From positions 19,713 to 83,712 of the forward strand of contig JAJCYM010000057.1 in the NCBI GenBank assembly GCA_029262895.1: 64,000 bases of DNA, read 5' to 3'. Shown here piece by piece: positions 52,834 to 62,041 of this stretch. The stretch is from Roseivirga sp. (GTDB taxonomy: Bacteria; Bacteroidota; Bacteroidia; Cytophagales; Cyclobacteriaceae). The first letter of the stretch is position 1. Every line of letters starts with the position of its first letter. The translations under genes and the position numbers were made by a program. The notes beneath the pieces were generated by a model. That model was not told the DNA's origin, did not search any database, and saw only the letters and a list, made by a program, of their open reading frames with translations.

Positions 52834-54666
52834 CTACACGGTTTGCATGGAGATTAACTTGGTGTACACACCATTCTGGTCGAGAAGTTCATTGTGCGTA
52901 CCCCGTTCAATAATGCTTCCCTTCTGTATTACCAGAATCTCATCAGCATGTTGAATGGTGCTTAACCTGTGGGCGATTACCACAGACGTCCTGTTTTTCA
53001 TGAGGTTGGTAATGGCTTCCTGCACGAGTTTTTCAGACTCTGAATCGAGAGCGGAGGTGGCTTCATCCAGGATTAGGATTGGTGGATTTTTCATTACTGC
53101 CCGGGCAATGCTAAGTCGCTGACGTTGGCCCCCAGATAGTTTGGAACCTCTTTCACCAATATTGGTGTGGTAGCCATTTTCCAATTCCATAATGAAGTCG
53201 TGAGCATTGGCAATTTTAGCCGCCTGTATCACTTCTTCCTCCTTAGCCTCAGGTCTGGCAAATGCAATATTTTTAAAAACCGTGTCATTGAAAAGAATGG
53301 ATTCCTGTGTGACAATACCCAAAAGCCCTCTTAAGGAATCAATCTCAATGTCTCGAATTGGCACACCATCGATGGTTATTTGTCCACTGGTTGCATCATA
53401 GAAGCGTGGAATGAGATCGGCCATGGTAGATTTCCCCCCTCCTGACGAACCGACCAGTGCTACGGTTTGGCCCTTTTTAATTTTCACATTGATATCAGAC
53501 AAAACAGGTTCTTTCTCATAGGAGAAACCTACATTCTGAAACTCAATAGACTCTTCGATACTGGTTTTAACAAGTGCTTTCTCTTTGTTGGTAATTTTTG
53601 GTTGCTCATCAACTAGTCTGAAAACCCGATCTGCTGACACAATTCCACGTTGGATATTACTGATAGACTGAGACAGACTTTTCACAGGGGTTATTATCTG
53701 GCTAAAGACTGCGATGTATACCAACAAGCCTGATCCTGATAATTCGGATTCGTTTTCCAGAACCAGAGTACCACCGTAAACAAGTATCGTGGCTACAACC
53801 AGAATGCCCAAAAACTGAGATACAGGGGAAGCAAGTTCATTCTTTTTCGCCATTGATATATTGACCTTACGATAGATCGAAGTCTCAGCTTCAAAGTGAT
53901 CGTTTATATATTTTTTTGCGTTAAACGCTTTTATGATGCGCATGCCAGAGAAAACTTCGTCCAGCGTATTAAGAATTCTACCCAATGATTCCTGGCTTTG
54001 AATGGCCTTTTTCTTTAGCCGTTTGACTATTTCGGAGATGACAACACCCATGATCGCGAAGAAAATCAGGGTGAATAATGTCAATGGTACCGATTGAATA
54101 AATAGAAATCCAAGGTAAACGATAATGGTAGCGGGTTCTCGAAACAACACTTTTATCCCACTTACCACAGTGACTTCAATTTCCTGAATATCAGTGGTCA
54201 TCCTTGACATGATATCTCCTTTTCGTTCCCCCGAAAAGAAGCCTAGGTGTAGTCCAGTGGTGTTGTGGAAAACCTTGTTTCTAACCCTTTGAATTACATT
54301 GGCCCTGACAATCCCCATAATTACATTGGAGATGTAAGTAAAGAGGTTTGAAAGCAATGCAGAGATGCCTATTACAATGCTCACATAAATTAAAGTGCTT
54401 GACTTGCCATAGGTAGTTTCGACCTCAAGTAATTTTTGATAGAAAATACTATTGAGATATTCGATATCAATGCTGAAAGGTATTTTCTTGGCCTTTTCCG
54501 CCAACTCGTTCGCATCCATTTGATCGAATATCACATCGAAAAGTGGCCCTAAAAGAGCTAGGTTGACGACTGAAAAAATAATTGCCAAAAAGGCAAGTAT
54601 TGCATACGATGGAAAGTGTTTATGATAAGGTTTGGCGAACGCCAGAATTCTCCAGAAAGTCTTCAT
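52834..54666 (-). CDS. MsbA-like ABC exporter (fused permease and ATPase)
   Basis: 610 residues. Six-helix transmembrane domain 1-330 (helices near 18-38, 75-100, 160-205, 280-320); nucleotide-binding domain with Walker A GSSGGGKST (about 400), Q-loop IVTQESILFNDTVF, signature LSGGQRQRLSIARA, Walker B ILILDEATSALDSES and H-loop VVIAHRLSTIQHAD. Lipid A or multidrug export is typical of the class; MsbA-type flippase is the best guess. The second 159-bp hairpin element lies 30 bp upstream of its start and may carry or interrupt its promoter. Confidence 0.9.
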   Translation of the reverse strand: MKTFWRILAFAKPYHKHFPSYAILAFLAIIFSVVNLALLGPLFDVIFDQMDANELAEKAKKIPFSIDIEYLNSIFYQKLLEVETTYGKSSTLIYVSIVIGISALLSNLFTYISNVIMGIVRANVIQRVRNKVFHNTTGLHLGFFSGERKGDIMSRMTTDIQEIEVTVVSGIKVLFREPATIIVYLGFLFIQSVPLTLFTLIFFAIMGVVISEIVKRLKKKAIQSQESLGRILNTLDEVFSGMRIIKAFNAKKYINDHFEAETSIYRKVNISMAKKNELASPVSQFLGILVVATILVYGGTLVLENESELSGSGLLVYIAVFSQIITPVKSLSQSISNIQRGIVSADRVFRLVDEQPKITNKEKALVKTSIEESIEFQNVGFSYEKEPVLSDINVKIKKGQTVALVGSSGGGKSTMADLIPRFYDATSGQITIDGVPIRDIEIDSLRGLLGIVTQESILFNDTVFKNIAFARPEAKEEEVIQAAKIANAHDFIMELENGYHTNIGERGSKLSGGQRQRLSIARAVMKNPPILILDEATSALDSESEKLVQEAITNLMKNRTSVVIAHRLSTIQHADEILVIQKGSIIERGTHNELLDQNGVYTKLISMQTV

Positions 54667-54696
54667 AAATCAATTGAGAGGGGCAAGTTAGGCATA

Positions 54697-54855
54697 ATAC
54701 CAATTCAATTATGAAATGGCGCGAATAGAAATTAAATTATTATCGGTTGATTAAGGCGAAAAATGAGGGCATAGCATTGCTATGGCTGATTTTTTCAACG
54801 AAGAGCAAGCGATAAGAAATGATTTGTATCCGTCATGTTATATTTGATTTGGTAT
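54697..54855. mobile_element. 159-bp dispersed hairpin element, copy 2 (MITE-like)
   Basis: Same length and same ends (ATACCAATTCAATT ... TTTGATTTGGTAT) as the copy at 38074-38232. Several differences fall in predicted stems, with CATAGC-ATT-GCTATG at the apex. It lies between the MsbA-like start and the Wzi-like stop. Too short to encode a protein. Confidence 0.8.
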
Positions 54856-54874
54856 AGTATTGAAAAACGGAGTT

Positions 54875-56536
54875 TTAGAACTCATGTTCCCTTTTGGCAA
54901 TATTGAATCTCAGAGAAATAGAGGTAATAAAACTATTGAGGTCTCTCGAATCAATGGCACTGTCAAAGTTTCTCAGCACGTTTCGAAAATCAATAAACAA
55001 ATTATGCTTAAGCATATAGGTCCCGGTAAGTTCCAGGTAAGTGTTGGTAGTGGTGACACCCTGTCCAATGGTATTACCCAAATTCCCAATTCTGTCATCT
55101 GTACTTAAAAGTAGGTTGCCGCCATTATTAAGTCCTGCATCATCTTCCCCGGAAGTGCTTCGAATGATCTTTCCCGTGAGGTTCAATTTATCTATTGGTT
55201 GATAGCGTCCGACCAGCACCAGCTCCTTGAAATTTGCACCGAGTGGGTGGGCCAATGGGTTACGATAGTTGGTGTAGCTTAAGGCAGGATCATCATAGGC
55301 GTAAAAATAGGGGCGGGCTATATTGTATTCAACTTGTAAATCCAGCGTGTTCACATTAAAGGCATCTATATACTTCACACCAAGCTGGACTCCGAATTTA
55401 TTTCGCCAATCACCATTGCCACTTCTCAAAGCGTCAATGACGAATTCATCAATTAAGAACTGCCCATAGAAAGAATACTTATCCTTCACGTTCACTTTAA
55501 AATCAAGGCCTAACAAGGTGTTCCCCGGACTGCCTCTTTGCTGTTCAATTGCCCTGTAAAATATGACGGGGTTAAAAAGATTGATATCTGCTTTTGGTAG
55601 AATAACAGTTTCAAAAAGGCCAATCTCTACGCTCTTGGAAATATTTACTCCAAGACGATGAAAGCTCATGAATTTTGTAGGGTAGTTGCCATCGCCAGGT
55701 GAAACACCATTGGCAAAAATGATATCTTCTGTAAGTTGAGAAAAAATATTGGTGTACTGGAACCTGCCTACCCTGGTTTGCAATTTGAGAAAGAGATAGG
55801 GACTCGAAAAGTCCGATAAGACCATTGAACGAAGCCCGTTGCCAATAAAATTCTTGTCATATCCAGCCTGTATACCAATGCTCTTGGTGAGGTTGAAAGT
55901 CAGGTAGCCTCTGGCATGAAGAAGGTCAAAGTCGTTGTTGTCATTATTCTTCCAAAATCCTTCATTCGGAAAGGCACGATCACCCCGAACGTAGTCAAAG
56001 ACATATTGCGCAAACCGAGACTGGGTGGTGGAAAGGAAGGAGTAAAAACCAATTTTTCCATCAATAGACCCATATGCCTCCGCACCACGAGTATTGGTGA
56101 ATAGTGTTTCATCATTATCAGAATCCTTTCCAAATGTGAAATCGATGACCGGATTAAGGTGAAACTTAAAATTTTCGCCATTATAATAATAGAGGTCAGA
56201 TTTTTTGAGATAGAACAAGTCCCATAACGTTTTCTTAGAATCACTGGTTTTAGATTTGGTCCACATCCAGTTATCATTCGATAGATAGTCGAGGTTGAAA
56301 AGATCCTGTGAAGACATGCCATCTCGAAACTCGTTGGCCTTCAAAATTAAATCTGAAATATAGGAGCGCTGTAGGGGTTTGTGAGTGTTTTGAAAGAAAT
56401 CTAACTGACTGCCATATTTGATGGAAAGCCGATCAATCAAATGATAATAATCCCTGTTGTAGGGTGCAAAGGTGCTCTGGGCAGGGAGTACCTGCGAAAT
56501 CAGAATGAAGGCGAAAAAGGCGAGTAGTTTTTTCAT
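54875..56536 (-). CDS. Wzi/RemB-like outer-membrane beta-barrel protein
   Basis: 553 residues; signal peptide (MKKLLAFFAFILISQVLPAQ). Helical N-terminal part (DYYHLIDRLSIKYGSQLDFF, HKPLQRSYISDLILKANEF), then many alternating amphipathic strands with aromatic ends (FKFHLNPVIDFTFG, YLTFNLTKSIGIQAGYDKNF, VGRFQYTNIFSQLTEDI, VGRYQPIDKLNLTGKII) and a final strand FITSISLRFNIAKREHEF. The block IGIQAGYDKNFIGNGLRSM is typical of capsule-assembly Wzi-like proteins; the gliding protein RemB of Flavobacterium is related. Outer membrane; polysaccharide attachment or gliding role inferred. Confidence 0.7.
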   Translation of the reverse strand: MKKLLAFFAFILISQVLPAQSTFAPYNRDYYHLIDRLSIKYGSQLDFFQNTHKPLQRSYISDLILKANEFRDGMSSQDLFNLDYLSNDNWMWTKSKTSDSKKTLWDLFYLKKSDLYYYNGENFKFHLNPVIDFTFGKDSDNDETLFTNTRGAEAYGSIDGKIGFYSFLSTTQSRFAQYVFDYVRGDRAFPNEGFWKNNDNNDFDLLHARGYLTFNLTKSIGIQAGYDKNFIGNGLRSMVLSDFSSPYLFLKLQTRVGRFQYTNIFSQLTEDIIFANGVSPGDGNYPTKFMSFHRLGVNISKSVEIGLFETVILPKADINLFNPVIFYRAIEQQRGSPGNTLLGLDFKVNVKDKYSFYGQFLIDEFVIDALRSGNGDWRNKFGVQLGVKYIDAFNVNTLDLQVEYNIARPYFYAYDDPALSYTNYRNPLAHPLGANFKELVLVGRYQPIDKLNLTGKIIRSTSGEDDAGLNNGGNLLLSTDDRIGNLGNTIGQGVTTTNTYLELTGTYMLKHNLFIDFRNVLRNFDSAIDSRDLNSFITSISLRFNIAKREHEF

Positions 56537-56633
56537 TTAACCCGGTGAATAGCCGCAAGATAACAAACCAAAACTCAAAACAGGGAATCGGCTATTTAGA
56601 ATCAGCAACTTTATGAATAATAAAACTATTAAA

Positions 56634-56665
56634 TTTGTGTAATAATCTACAACTCACTACATTTG
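56634..56665 (+). promoter_or_regulatory. Bacteroidota-type promoter of rpmE2
   Basis: -33 TTTG (56634-56637) and -7 TACATTTG (56658-56665), 20 bp apart: full match to TTTG-N(19-21)-TAnnTTTG. A GGAGGA sequence follows at 56677-56682, rather far (about 20 nt) from the ATG. Confidence 0.8.
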
Positions 56666-56701
56666 CAGTCCTTTTTGGAGGAAGCAATAACATAGAAAGC
56701 A

Positions 56702-56947
56702 ATGAAAAAAGACATTCACCCAGAGTATAAGCCAGTCGTATTTTACGATACATCGAGCGAATTCAAGTTTATGACCAAGTCTACCATGAGTTCAAGTGAG
56801 ACTATTGAGTGGGAAGATGGCAATACCTATCCATTGATTAAAGTGGAAGTTTCGTCCGCTTCACATCCTTTCTACACTGGTAAGAAATTGTTTGTTGATA
56901 CTGCTGGTAGAGTAGAGAAATTCAACAGAAGATATAAGAGTAAGTAA
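56702..56947 (+). CDS. rpmE2: 50S ribosomal protein L31 type B
   Basis: 81 residues: [20 protein letters not shown], then [29 protein letters not shown] and FNRRY. The absence of the zinc-binding cysteines marks the type B (zinc-independent) form. Component of the large ribosomal subunit. Strong promoter upstream, terminator downstream, so it is a single-gene unit. Confidence 0.97.
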   Translation: MKKDIHPEYKPVVFYDTSSEFKFMTKSTMSSSETIEWEDGNTYPLIKVEVSSASHPFYTGKKLFVDTAGRVEKFNRRYKSK

Positions 56948-56974
56948 GCCAAAAATCAGGCTTAAAGACAAGAG

Positions 56975-57008
56975 AGTCTTCATGGTGCGAATCATGAAGA
57001 CTTTTTTA
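56975..57008 (+). terminator. Rho-independent terminator after rpmE2
   Basis: Perfect 10-bp arms AGTCTTCATG / CATGAAGACT, 8-nt loop, then TTTTTT. It precedes the chosen start of the next gene; an earlier ATG at 56982 lies inside this stem and is rejected as a start. Confidence 0.88.
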
Positions 57009-57017
57009 TTTTTGTGC

Positions 57018-58172
57018 ATGCGTATCACCCTCTTTGATCAGGACGATATCCGGCAGAATCTGCTGCCTTTTACTTATACCAGACCCGTTTCGGATATAAG
57101 GGTTGGTATCTTGACCATAGCAGAAAAGTGGCAGAACCATGGCTTTGATATCAGTTTTGATACAGCCGACTATCTGAATAAAAAGTATCCCTCTGGAAAT
57201 AATTCCATAAGAGTTAATGGAGCGCTCTGCCCAACATCTCAATTGGTAGAAGCGGTGAATGCCTTAAAGGAAGGCGAAAAATTAGTCTATCAAGGTCTGA
57301 CCTGTGCCGAACACGGCCATGGTGAAAACGAAATTGGCTTTAAGGGAGATTGCCTCTTTATTGAGCATACCTGGGATATCTTCTTAAATAATGGAGCACA
57401 GATCAGAAGTGATTTTGATTTGCTCACTGAAGGAAGAAGTTCTCAAAGCATCAATGATGAACACAGCATAGTTTATGGCAAAGAGAATCTCTTTATAGAA
57501 GAAGGAGCAAGGATCAAAGCAGCCATCATAAATGCAGAAGATGGGCCTGTTTATATTGGAAAGAACGCCAGAGTTCATGAAGGCAGTTTGATCAAAGGGC
57601 CATTTGCATTGTGCGAAGAGAGCCATGTGAACATGGGTGCCAAAATCAAAGGAGATACCACGGTTGGGCCTTATTCCAAGGTAGGTGGGGAGATCAGCAA
57701 TTCTGTGATTTTTGGTTATAGCAATAAGGGACATGATGGCTTTTTGGGAAATTCAGTGATTGGAGAATGGTGTAACCTTGGGGCTGATACCAACACCTCA
57801 AATCTTAAGAACAACTATGCCACGGTTAAACTTTGGAATTACGGCAGAGGAGGTTTTGACAATACCGGGCTGCAGTTTTGCGGTTTAATGATGGGAGATC
57901 ATGCTAAGTGTGGAATCAATACCATGTTTAACACGGGCACGCTTGTCGGGGTCGGAGCCAATGTTTTTGGATCAGGATTTCCACGCAATTTTGTGCCATC
58001 ATTTTCTTGGGGTGGTGCAGCGGGGTTTAGCACCTTCCAGCCTCGAAAATTTTATGAAGTGGCAGAAGCTGTGATGAAAAGAAGAGGTAAAGAATTTGAT
58101 GAGATGGAAAAAGAGATCATCGATCACATCTTTGACAGCTCAACAGCTTATCGAATCTGGGACAAGAAATAA
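57018..58172 (+). CDS. GlmU-family sugar nucleotidyltransferase (NTP_transf_4)
   Basis: 384 residues from ATG 57018 (MRITLFDQDDIRQNLLPFTY, family-typical start). The N-terminal degenerate nucleotidyltransferase part (TRPVSDIRVGILTIAEKW, HTWDIFLNNGAQIRSDFDLL) is followed by a left-handed beta-helix of hexapeptide repeats (about 165-340: IINAEDGPVYIGKNARVHEG, LCEESHVNMGAKIKGDTTVG, IGEWCNLGADTNTSNLKNNY). NTP_transf_4 proteins replace or supplement GlmU in Bacteroidota, so a sugar-1-phosphate uridylyl/acetyltransferase role is likely. It starts a tightly packed plus-strand run; holB begins 2 bp after its stop. Confidence 0.88.
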   Translation: MRITLFDQDDIRQNLLPFTYTRPVSDIRVGILTIAEKWQNHGFDISFDTADYLNKKYPSGNNSIRVNGALCPTSQLVEAVNALKEGEKLVYQGLTCAEHGHGENEIGFKGDCLFIEHTWDIFLNNGAQIRSDFDLLTEGRSSQSINDEHSIVYGKENLFIEEGARIKAAIINAEDGPVYIGKNARVHEGSLIKGPFALCEESHVNMGAKIKGDTTVGPYSKVGGEISNSVIFGYSNKGHDGFLGNSVIGEWCNLGADTNTSNLKNNYATVKLWNYGRGGFDNTGLQFCGLMMGDHAKCGINTMFNTGTLVGVGANVFGSGFPRNFVPSFSWGGAAGFSTFQPRKFYEVAEAVMKRRGKEFDEMEKEIIDHIFDSSTAYRIWDKK

Positions 58173-58174
58173 CT

Positions 58175-59302
58175 ATGCTATTCAAAGACATACCGGGGCT
58201 GGAGAGCATAAAGCAGCGATTAATAAACGCTGTTAAGAATCAGCATGTGGCTCATGGGCAATTGTTTGTAGGAGCGGAGGGGTCGGCCAATATGGCCTTG
58301 GCTTTGGCTTACGCCACTTATCTCAACTGTGAAAATAGAGGTGATGAGGACGCTTGCGGTACTTGCCCTTCCTGTGTTAAAAACCTAAAATACATTCACC
58401 CCGATTTACACTTTGTGTTTCCTACCGCGGCCACCACAAAAATTAAGAGGGAAGATGCGATCAGCGATAAATTTCTGGTAGAGTGGAGAGACTTCTTACA
58501 AAAGTCGCCATATGGCAATGTCACGGATTGGAGTTTCCATTTTGGATGGGAAAACAAACAAGTGATCATTCCCAGGATGGAAAGCAGATCAATCATCCAG
58601 AAGTTATCTTTAAGAGCCTTCGAAGGACAGTATAAAGTTATGTTGATATGGCAACCCGAATTGATGAATTCGAGTGCTGCCAATGGCATTCTCAAAGTTC
58701 TTGAAGAACCAACAGACAAGACCATTTTCTTGATGGTATCAACGGATGCCAACAAACTGCTGACCACTATTTTATCCAGAACCCAGATGCTTAAAATACC
58801 TGCATTTGGAGATCAGGATATCTCGGAATATCTGCAGGAACAGATGAACATCGAAGCGCAGAAGAGCACGAATGCGGCTTATTTGGCAGAGGGCAATATG
58901 CGCCTTGCATTGACATTGACCGAAGGTAACGTGGATGAGGTTCAGGCTACCTTCAAGGATTGGATGAGGACCTGCTTTAATTGGGATTTCCATACCATGA
59001 CGAAAATGGGTGAGACCTTTCAAAAAAGTGGTAAAGAGTATCAAAAAAATCTATTGGGTGCCGGTACCAAGGTAATGAGAGATACTTTGGTCAATCAATT
59101 TGAGCCTGAAATGGTAAGGGTAAATGAGAATGAAATGGACTTCATTCAAAAATTTGGTCAGGTGTTTACACACCAAAAAATAGATCGCTTAATTCCTAAA
59201 CTGGAAGAGGCGCAATACCATATTGAGCGAAATGGTAACCCAAAAATTGTTTTTCTAGACCTGTCCCTGGCCATTGCGAAAATTGCCAGGGCAAAACAGT
59301 AA
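58175..59302 (+). CDS. holB: DNA polymerase III delta-prime subunit
   Basis: 375 residues of the clamp-loader delta' type. Zinc-binding cluster C..CGTCPSC around 50-66; IHPDLHFVFP; LSLRAFEGQYKVMLIWQPEL; NGILKVLEEPTDKTIFLMVS; TILSRTQMLKIPAF. The P-loop position reads VGAEGSANMALA, lacking the GK(T/S) of an active Walker A, as expected for delta', which does not bind ATP. The C-terminal third is divergent. Likely co-transcribed with the preceding gene. Confidence 0.9.
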   Translation: MLFKDIPGLESIKQRLINAVKNQHVAHGQLFVGAEGSANMALALAYATYLNCENRGDEDACGTCPSCVKNLKYIHPDLHFVFPTAATTKIKREDAISDKFLVEWRDFLQKSPYGNVTDWSFHFGWENKQVIIPRMESRSIIQKLSLRAFEGQYKVMLIWQPELMNSSAANGILKVLEEPTDKTIFLMVSTDANKLLTTILSRTQMLKIPAFGDQDISEYLQEQMNIEAQKSTNAAYLAEGNMRLALTLTEGNVDEVQATFKDWMRTCFNWDFHTMTKMGETFQKSGKEYQKNLLGAGTKVMRDTLVNQFEPEMVRVNENEMDFIQKFGQVFTHQKIDRLIPKLEEAQYHIERNGNPKIVFLDLSLAIAKIARAKQ

Positions 59303-59350
59303 CCCATGGCCAAGAACCCGAACGGGAGTGAAGTCAAAATTTAGAGCTTG

Positions 59351-60277
59351 ATGAAGATTAGGATAGGAACCAGGGGGAGTAAGTTGGCATTGTGGCAGGC
59401 GTATTTTGTAGAAGAAAGATTGCAAAAAGCCGGAGTTGAAACGGAGATTGTTACTATTGAAACCAAAGGCGACAAGATTCTTGATGTGACTATAGCCAAA
59501 ATTGGTAGCAAGGGAGTTTTTACTGAGGAAATTGAAGAGCAACTGCTTCAAGGTAAAATTGATATTGCCGTGCACAGTGCAAAAGATATGCAATCAAGCT
59601 TACCCACAGGTTTTGAGCTGATTGCATTTGCTGAACGGGAAAAACCAAATGACGTGCTTGTTAGTCGAAATAATGACCTTTCATTAAAGACAGGTGGGTT
59701 TACAATTGGCACCTCATCAACCAGAAGAGTGGCCACCCTAAAACATTTCTACCCAAACATCCAGACAGCTCCGATTAGGGGCAATTTGCAGACAAGGATT
59801 AGAAAAATGGACAGTGGTGATTGTGATGCATTATTATTGGCCTATGCAGGAGCCCATCGTATGGGCTATGATGAGATGATAGTTGAAGATACTTCATTGA
59901 CCGAATTTACTCCTGCAGTAGGTCAGGGCAGTATAGCCATTGAGGTGCACGAATCTTTAAACCCCGATAAGAAGAAAGTCGTTCGAGAGCATATCAATCA
60001 TATAAAGACTGAAATCTGCCTGCTGGCAGAGCGAGCTTTTCTTAAGAAAATGGATGGTGGATGCAGTATTCCGGTCTTCGGTTTGGCAAAATTGGCAGGT
60101 GATTACCTAGAAATTACAGGAGGGATTATTAGCTTGGACGGTCAAAACAAAATAAGCTATACCCAAAAGGGAAGTGCTAATGAACCTGAAGTGATTGGAG
60201 AACAATTGGCACTGGAAGTATTAAACAACGGTGGTAAGGCAATTTTAGAAGAGATCAAAAACAATAACAATGAATAG
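59351..60277 (+). CDS. hemC: Hydroxymethylbilane synthase (porphobilinogen deaminase)
   Basis: 308 residues from ATG 59351. It polymerises four porphobilinogens to hydroxymethylbilane for heme and siroheme synthesis. IRIGTRGSKLALWQA; KGDKILDVTIAKIGSKGVFT; IDIAVHSAKDMQSSLP; GTSSTRRVATLKHFYP; RGNLQTRIRKMDSGDCDALL; AVGQGSIAIEV; and FLKKMDGGCSIPV with the cysteine that carries the dipyrromethane cofactor. Its last 8 bp overlap the next gene. Confidence 0.96.
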   Translation: MKIRIGTRGSKLALWQAYFVEERLQKAGVETEIVTIETKGDKILDVTIAKIGSKGVFTEEIEEQLLQGKIDIAVHSAKDMQSSLPTGFELIAFAEREKPNDVLVSRNNDLSLKTGGFTIGTSSTRRVATLKHFYPNIQTAPIRGNLQTRIRKMDSGDCDALLLAYAGAHRMGYDEMIVEDTSLTEFTPAVGQGSIAIEVHESLNPDKKKVVREHINHIKTEICLLAERAFLKKMDGGCSIPVFGLAKLAGDYLEITGGIISLDGQNKISYTQKGSANEPEVIGEQLALEVLNNGGKAILEEIKNNNNE

Positions 60278-61169
60278 AAAACTAGCAAAGTTGATGGCAA
60301 TGGTGTTACTGGTCAGCATCATTGGAGCATGTTCTTCAAGCTCTGACAGCAAAGAAGGAGCCTTAGAAGGCAAAGACTTTTTGGTCACCATTAAAACAGA
60401 TATGGGGGATATTAAGGCTATTCTTTATGACAAAACTCCTCGCCACAAAGAGAACTTTCTGAAGTTGGTCAATGAAGGATATTATGACAGCCTATTATTC
60501 CATAGGGTAATGCAAAATTTTATGATTCAGGGAGGAGACCCTGACTCAAAGAAGGCAATTCAAGGTCAGTCATTGGGTACTGGAAGCCCTGGTTACACTG
60601 TTGATGCTGAGTTTTTGCCTGAGTATTTTCATGAAAAGGGAGCACTTGCCGCGGCCAGGCAACCGGATCAATTTAACCCACAAAGAGCTTCCAGTGGTAG
60701 TCAGTTTTATATCGTTCATGGACAGACCTGGACTGTGGATCAACTGGCAGGAATAAAACAAGGCATGATGGTTCAGGCCTTCAGAAAATTAATGCAAGAG
60801 CAACCTGAACATGCTTTGGCCGTGGAGTATCAGGAAGTTTTAACAAATAGCCCCAATGACAACGATGCAATACAGGCCAAGGTGGATGCCACAATAGACA
60901 GATTAAGTGAAGCAACAGGAGTAGACTTCTCCATAGCTGACAGGCGAATTGAAAAGTACAGTACGGTAGGCGGCTATCCACCCTTGGACGAGCAGTACAC
61001 CATATTTGGTCAGGTGATTCAAGGCCTTGATATAGTCGACAAAATAGCGGCTACGGCTACAGATCCGAATGATCGACCAATGGAGGACGTTAGAATGTAT
61101 ATTTCTGTTGAGGAGGTATCTAAGTCCAAAATTGCTAAGGATTTTAATTATGATTACGGTGTCCAGTAG
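60270..61169 (+). CDS. Cyclophilin-type peptidyl-prolyl isomerase lipoprotein (1 of 3)
   Basis: 299 residues. Lipoprotein signal MNRKLAKLMAMVLLVSIIGA, lipobox Cys21. Cyclophilin core: FLVTIKTDMGDIKAILYDKT, LFHRVMQNFMIQGGDP (active-site Arg in FHR), GALAAARQPDQFNPQ, SSGSQFYIVHG. Between FYIV and YTIFGQVIQGLDIVDKIA there is a helical insert of about 85 residues not present in standard cyclophilins. Envelope foldase. It overlaps hemC by 8 bp, and two paralogues follow directly. Confidence 0.93.
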   Translation: MNRKLAKLMAMVLLVSIIGACSSSSDSKEGALEGKDFLVTIKTDMGDIKAILYDKTPRHKENFLKLVNEGYYDSLLFHRVMQNFMIQGGDPDSKKAIQGQSLGTGSPGYTVDAEFLPEYFHEKGALAAARQPDQFNPQRASSGSQFYIVHGQTWTVDQLAGIKQGMMVQAFRKLMQEQPEHALAVEYQEVLTNSPNDNDAIQAKVDATIDRLSEATGVDFSIADRRIEKYSTVGGYPPLDEQYTIFGQVIQGLDIVDKIAATATDPNDRPMEDVRMYISVEEVSKSKIAKDFNYDYGVQ

Positions 61170-61200
61170 GGCCTGATCGCGGTTTTAAAACTTTTACCAG

Positions 61201-62037
61201 ATGATTAAACGAGTGTTTTTTGTGGGCTTTTTATTGGGCTTGATTCAATTGCAGGCAGAGGCCTTTCAGAAAAAGAGCAAATTCGATTATATAGTTACCA
61301 TCAGAACCGATTTGGGAGAAATGAAGGTCATCCTTTATGATAACACTCCTAAGCACAAAGAGAACTTTCTAAAGCTGATCGGAGATGGGTTCTACGACAG
61401 TCTCACTTTTCATAGGGTAATTAAGGACTTTATGGTTCAGGGCGGCAATCCGGCATCAAGGGGTGATGGTAGTCAGGGATTGAGCTATAGGATACCGGCA
61501 GAGATTAATACCACCTATTTCCACGAAAAAGGAGCCCTTGCTGCGGCACGGCAACCAGACCGGGTTAATCCCGAGAAAGAATCTTCACCAAGTCAATTTT
61601 ACATTGTCGATGGCGAAACTTTCACAGGAGAAAGGCTTGTGCCTTTTAACACCTTTGTGATTGATGCTGCCCTCAAAGCATTAAAACAAGACGGTCCCAT
61701 TATCACGCAGTTGCGAGAGGCCTTAGATGAAAGCAGAGAGGCGTATAACAAAAAACTGACTGAGCTAAGCCAGGACATTGCAGCAGAAACAGGCATTCAG
61801 GTTGTGCTGCCAGAGGAGAGATTGAAAGTATATTCAGAGGTAGGTGGAGCTCCACATCTGGATGGTTTATACACCATTTTTGGAAAGGTAATTCTGGGTT
61901 TGGAAGTGATTGACAAAATTGCCGAGGAACAAGTCGGAGCTGGAAATGTGCCTCGCAAGGATATAAGGATGTATGTGAGTGTGGAGAGGATGAAGAAAAA
62001 GAAAATCACCAAACGCTACGGATACGCTTTTGATTAA
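61201..62037 (+). CDS. Cyclophilin-type peptidyl-prolyl isomerase, secreted (2 of 3)
   Basis: 278 residues with a cleavable signal peptide (MIKRVFFVGFLLGLIQLQAE) and no lipobox, so soluble in the periplasm, unlike the flanking lipoprotein copies. Core: YIVTIRTDLGEMKVILYDNT, TFHRVIKDFMVQGGNP, GALAAARQPDRVNPEKE, SPSQFYIVDG, with the helical insert (about 150-215) before YTIFGKVILGLEVIDKIAEE. Paralogue of both neighbours. Confidence 0.93.
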   Translation: MIKRVFFVGFLLGLIQLQAEAFQKKSKFDYIVTIRTDLGEMKVILYDNTPKHKENFLKLIGDGFYDSLTFHRVIKDFMVQGGNPASRGDGSQGLSYRIPAEINTTYFHEKGALAAARQPDRVNPEKESSPSQFYIVDGETFTGERLVPFNTFVIDAALKALKQDGPIITQLREALDESREAYNKKLTELSQDIAAETGIQVVLPEERLKVYSEVGGAPHLDGLYTIFGKVILGLEVIDKIAEEQVGAGNVPRKDIRMYVSVERMKKKKITKRYGYAFD

Positions 62038-62041
62038 GTCG

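Noticed and set aside
56982..57017. Earlier start for the GlmU-like gene
   Set aside because: That ATG lies within the stem of the rpmE2 terminator and adds residues (MVRIMKTFLFLC) not seen in the family; MRITLFDQDD is the family start.
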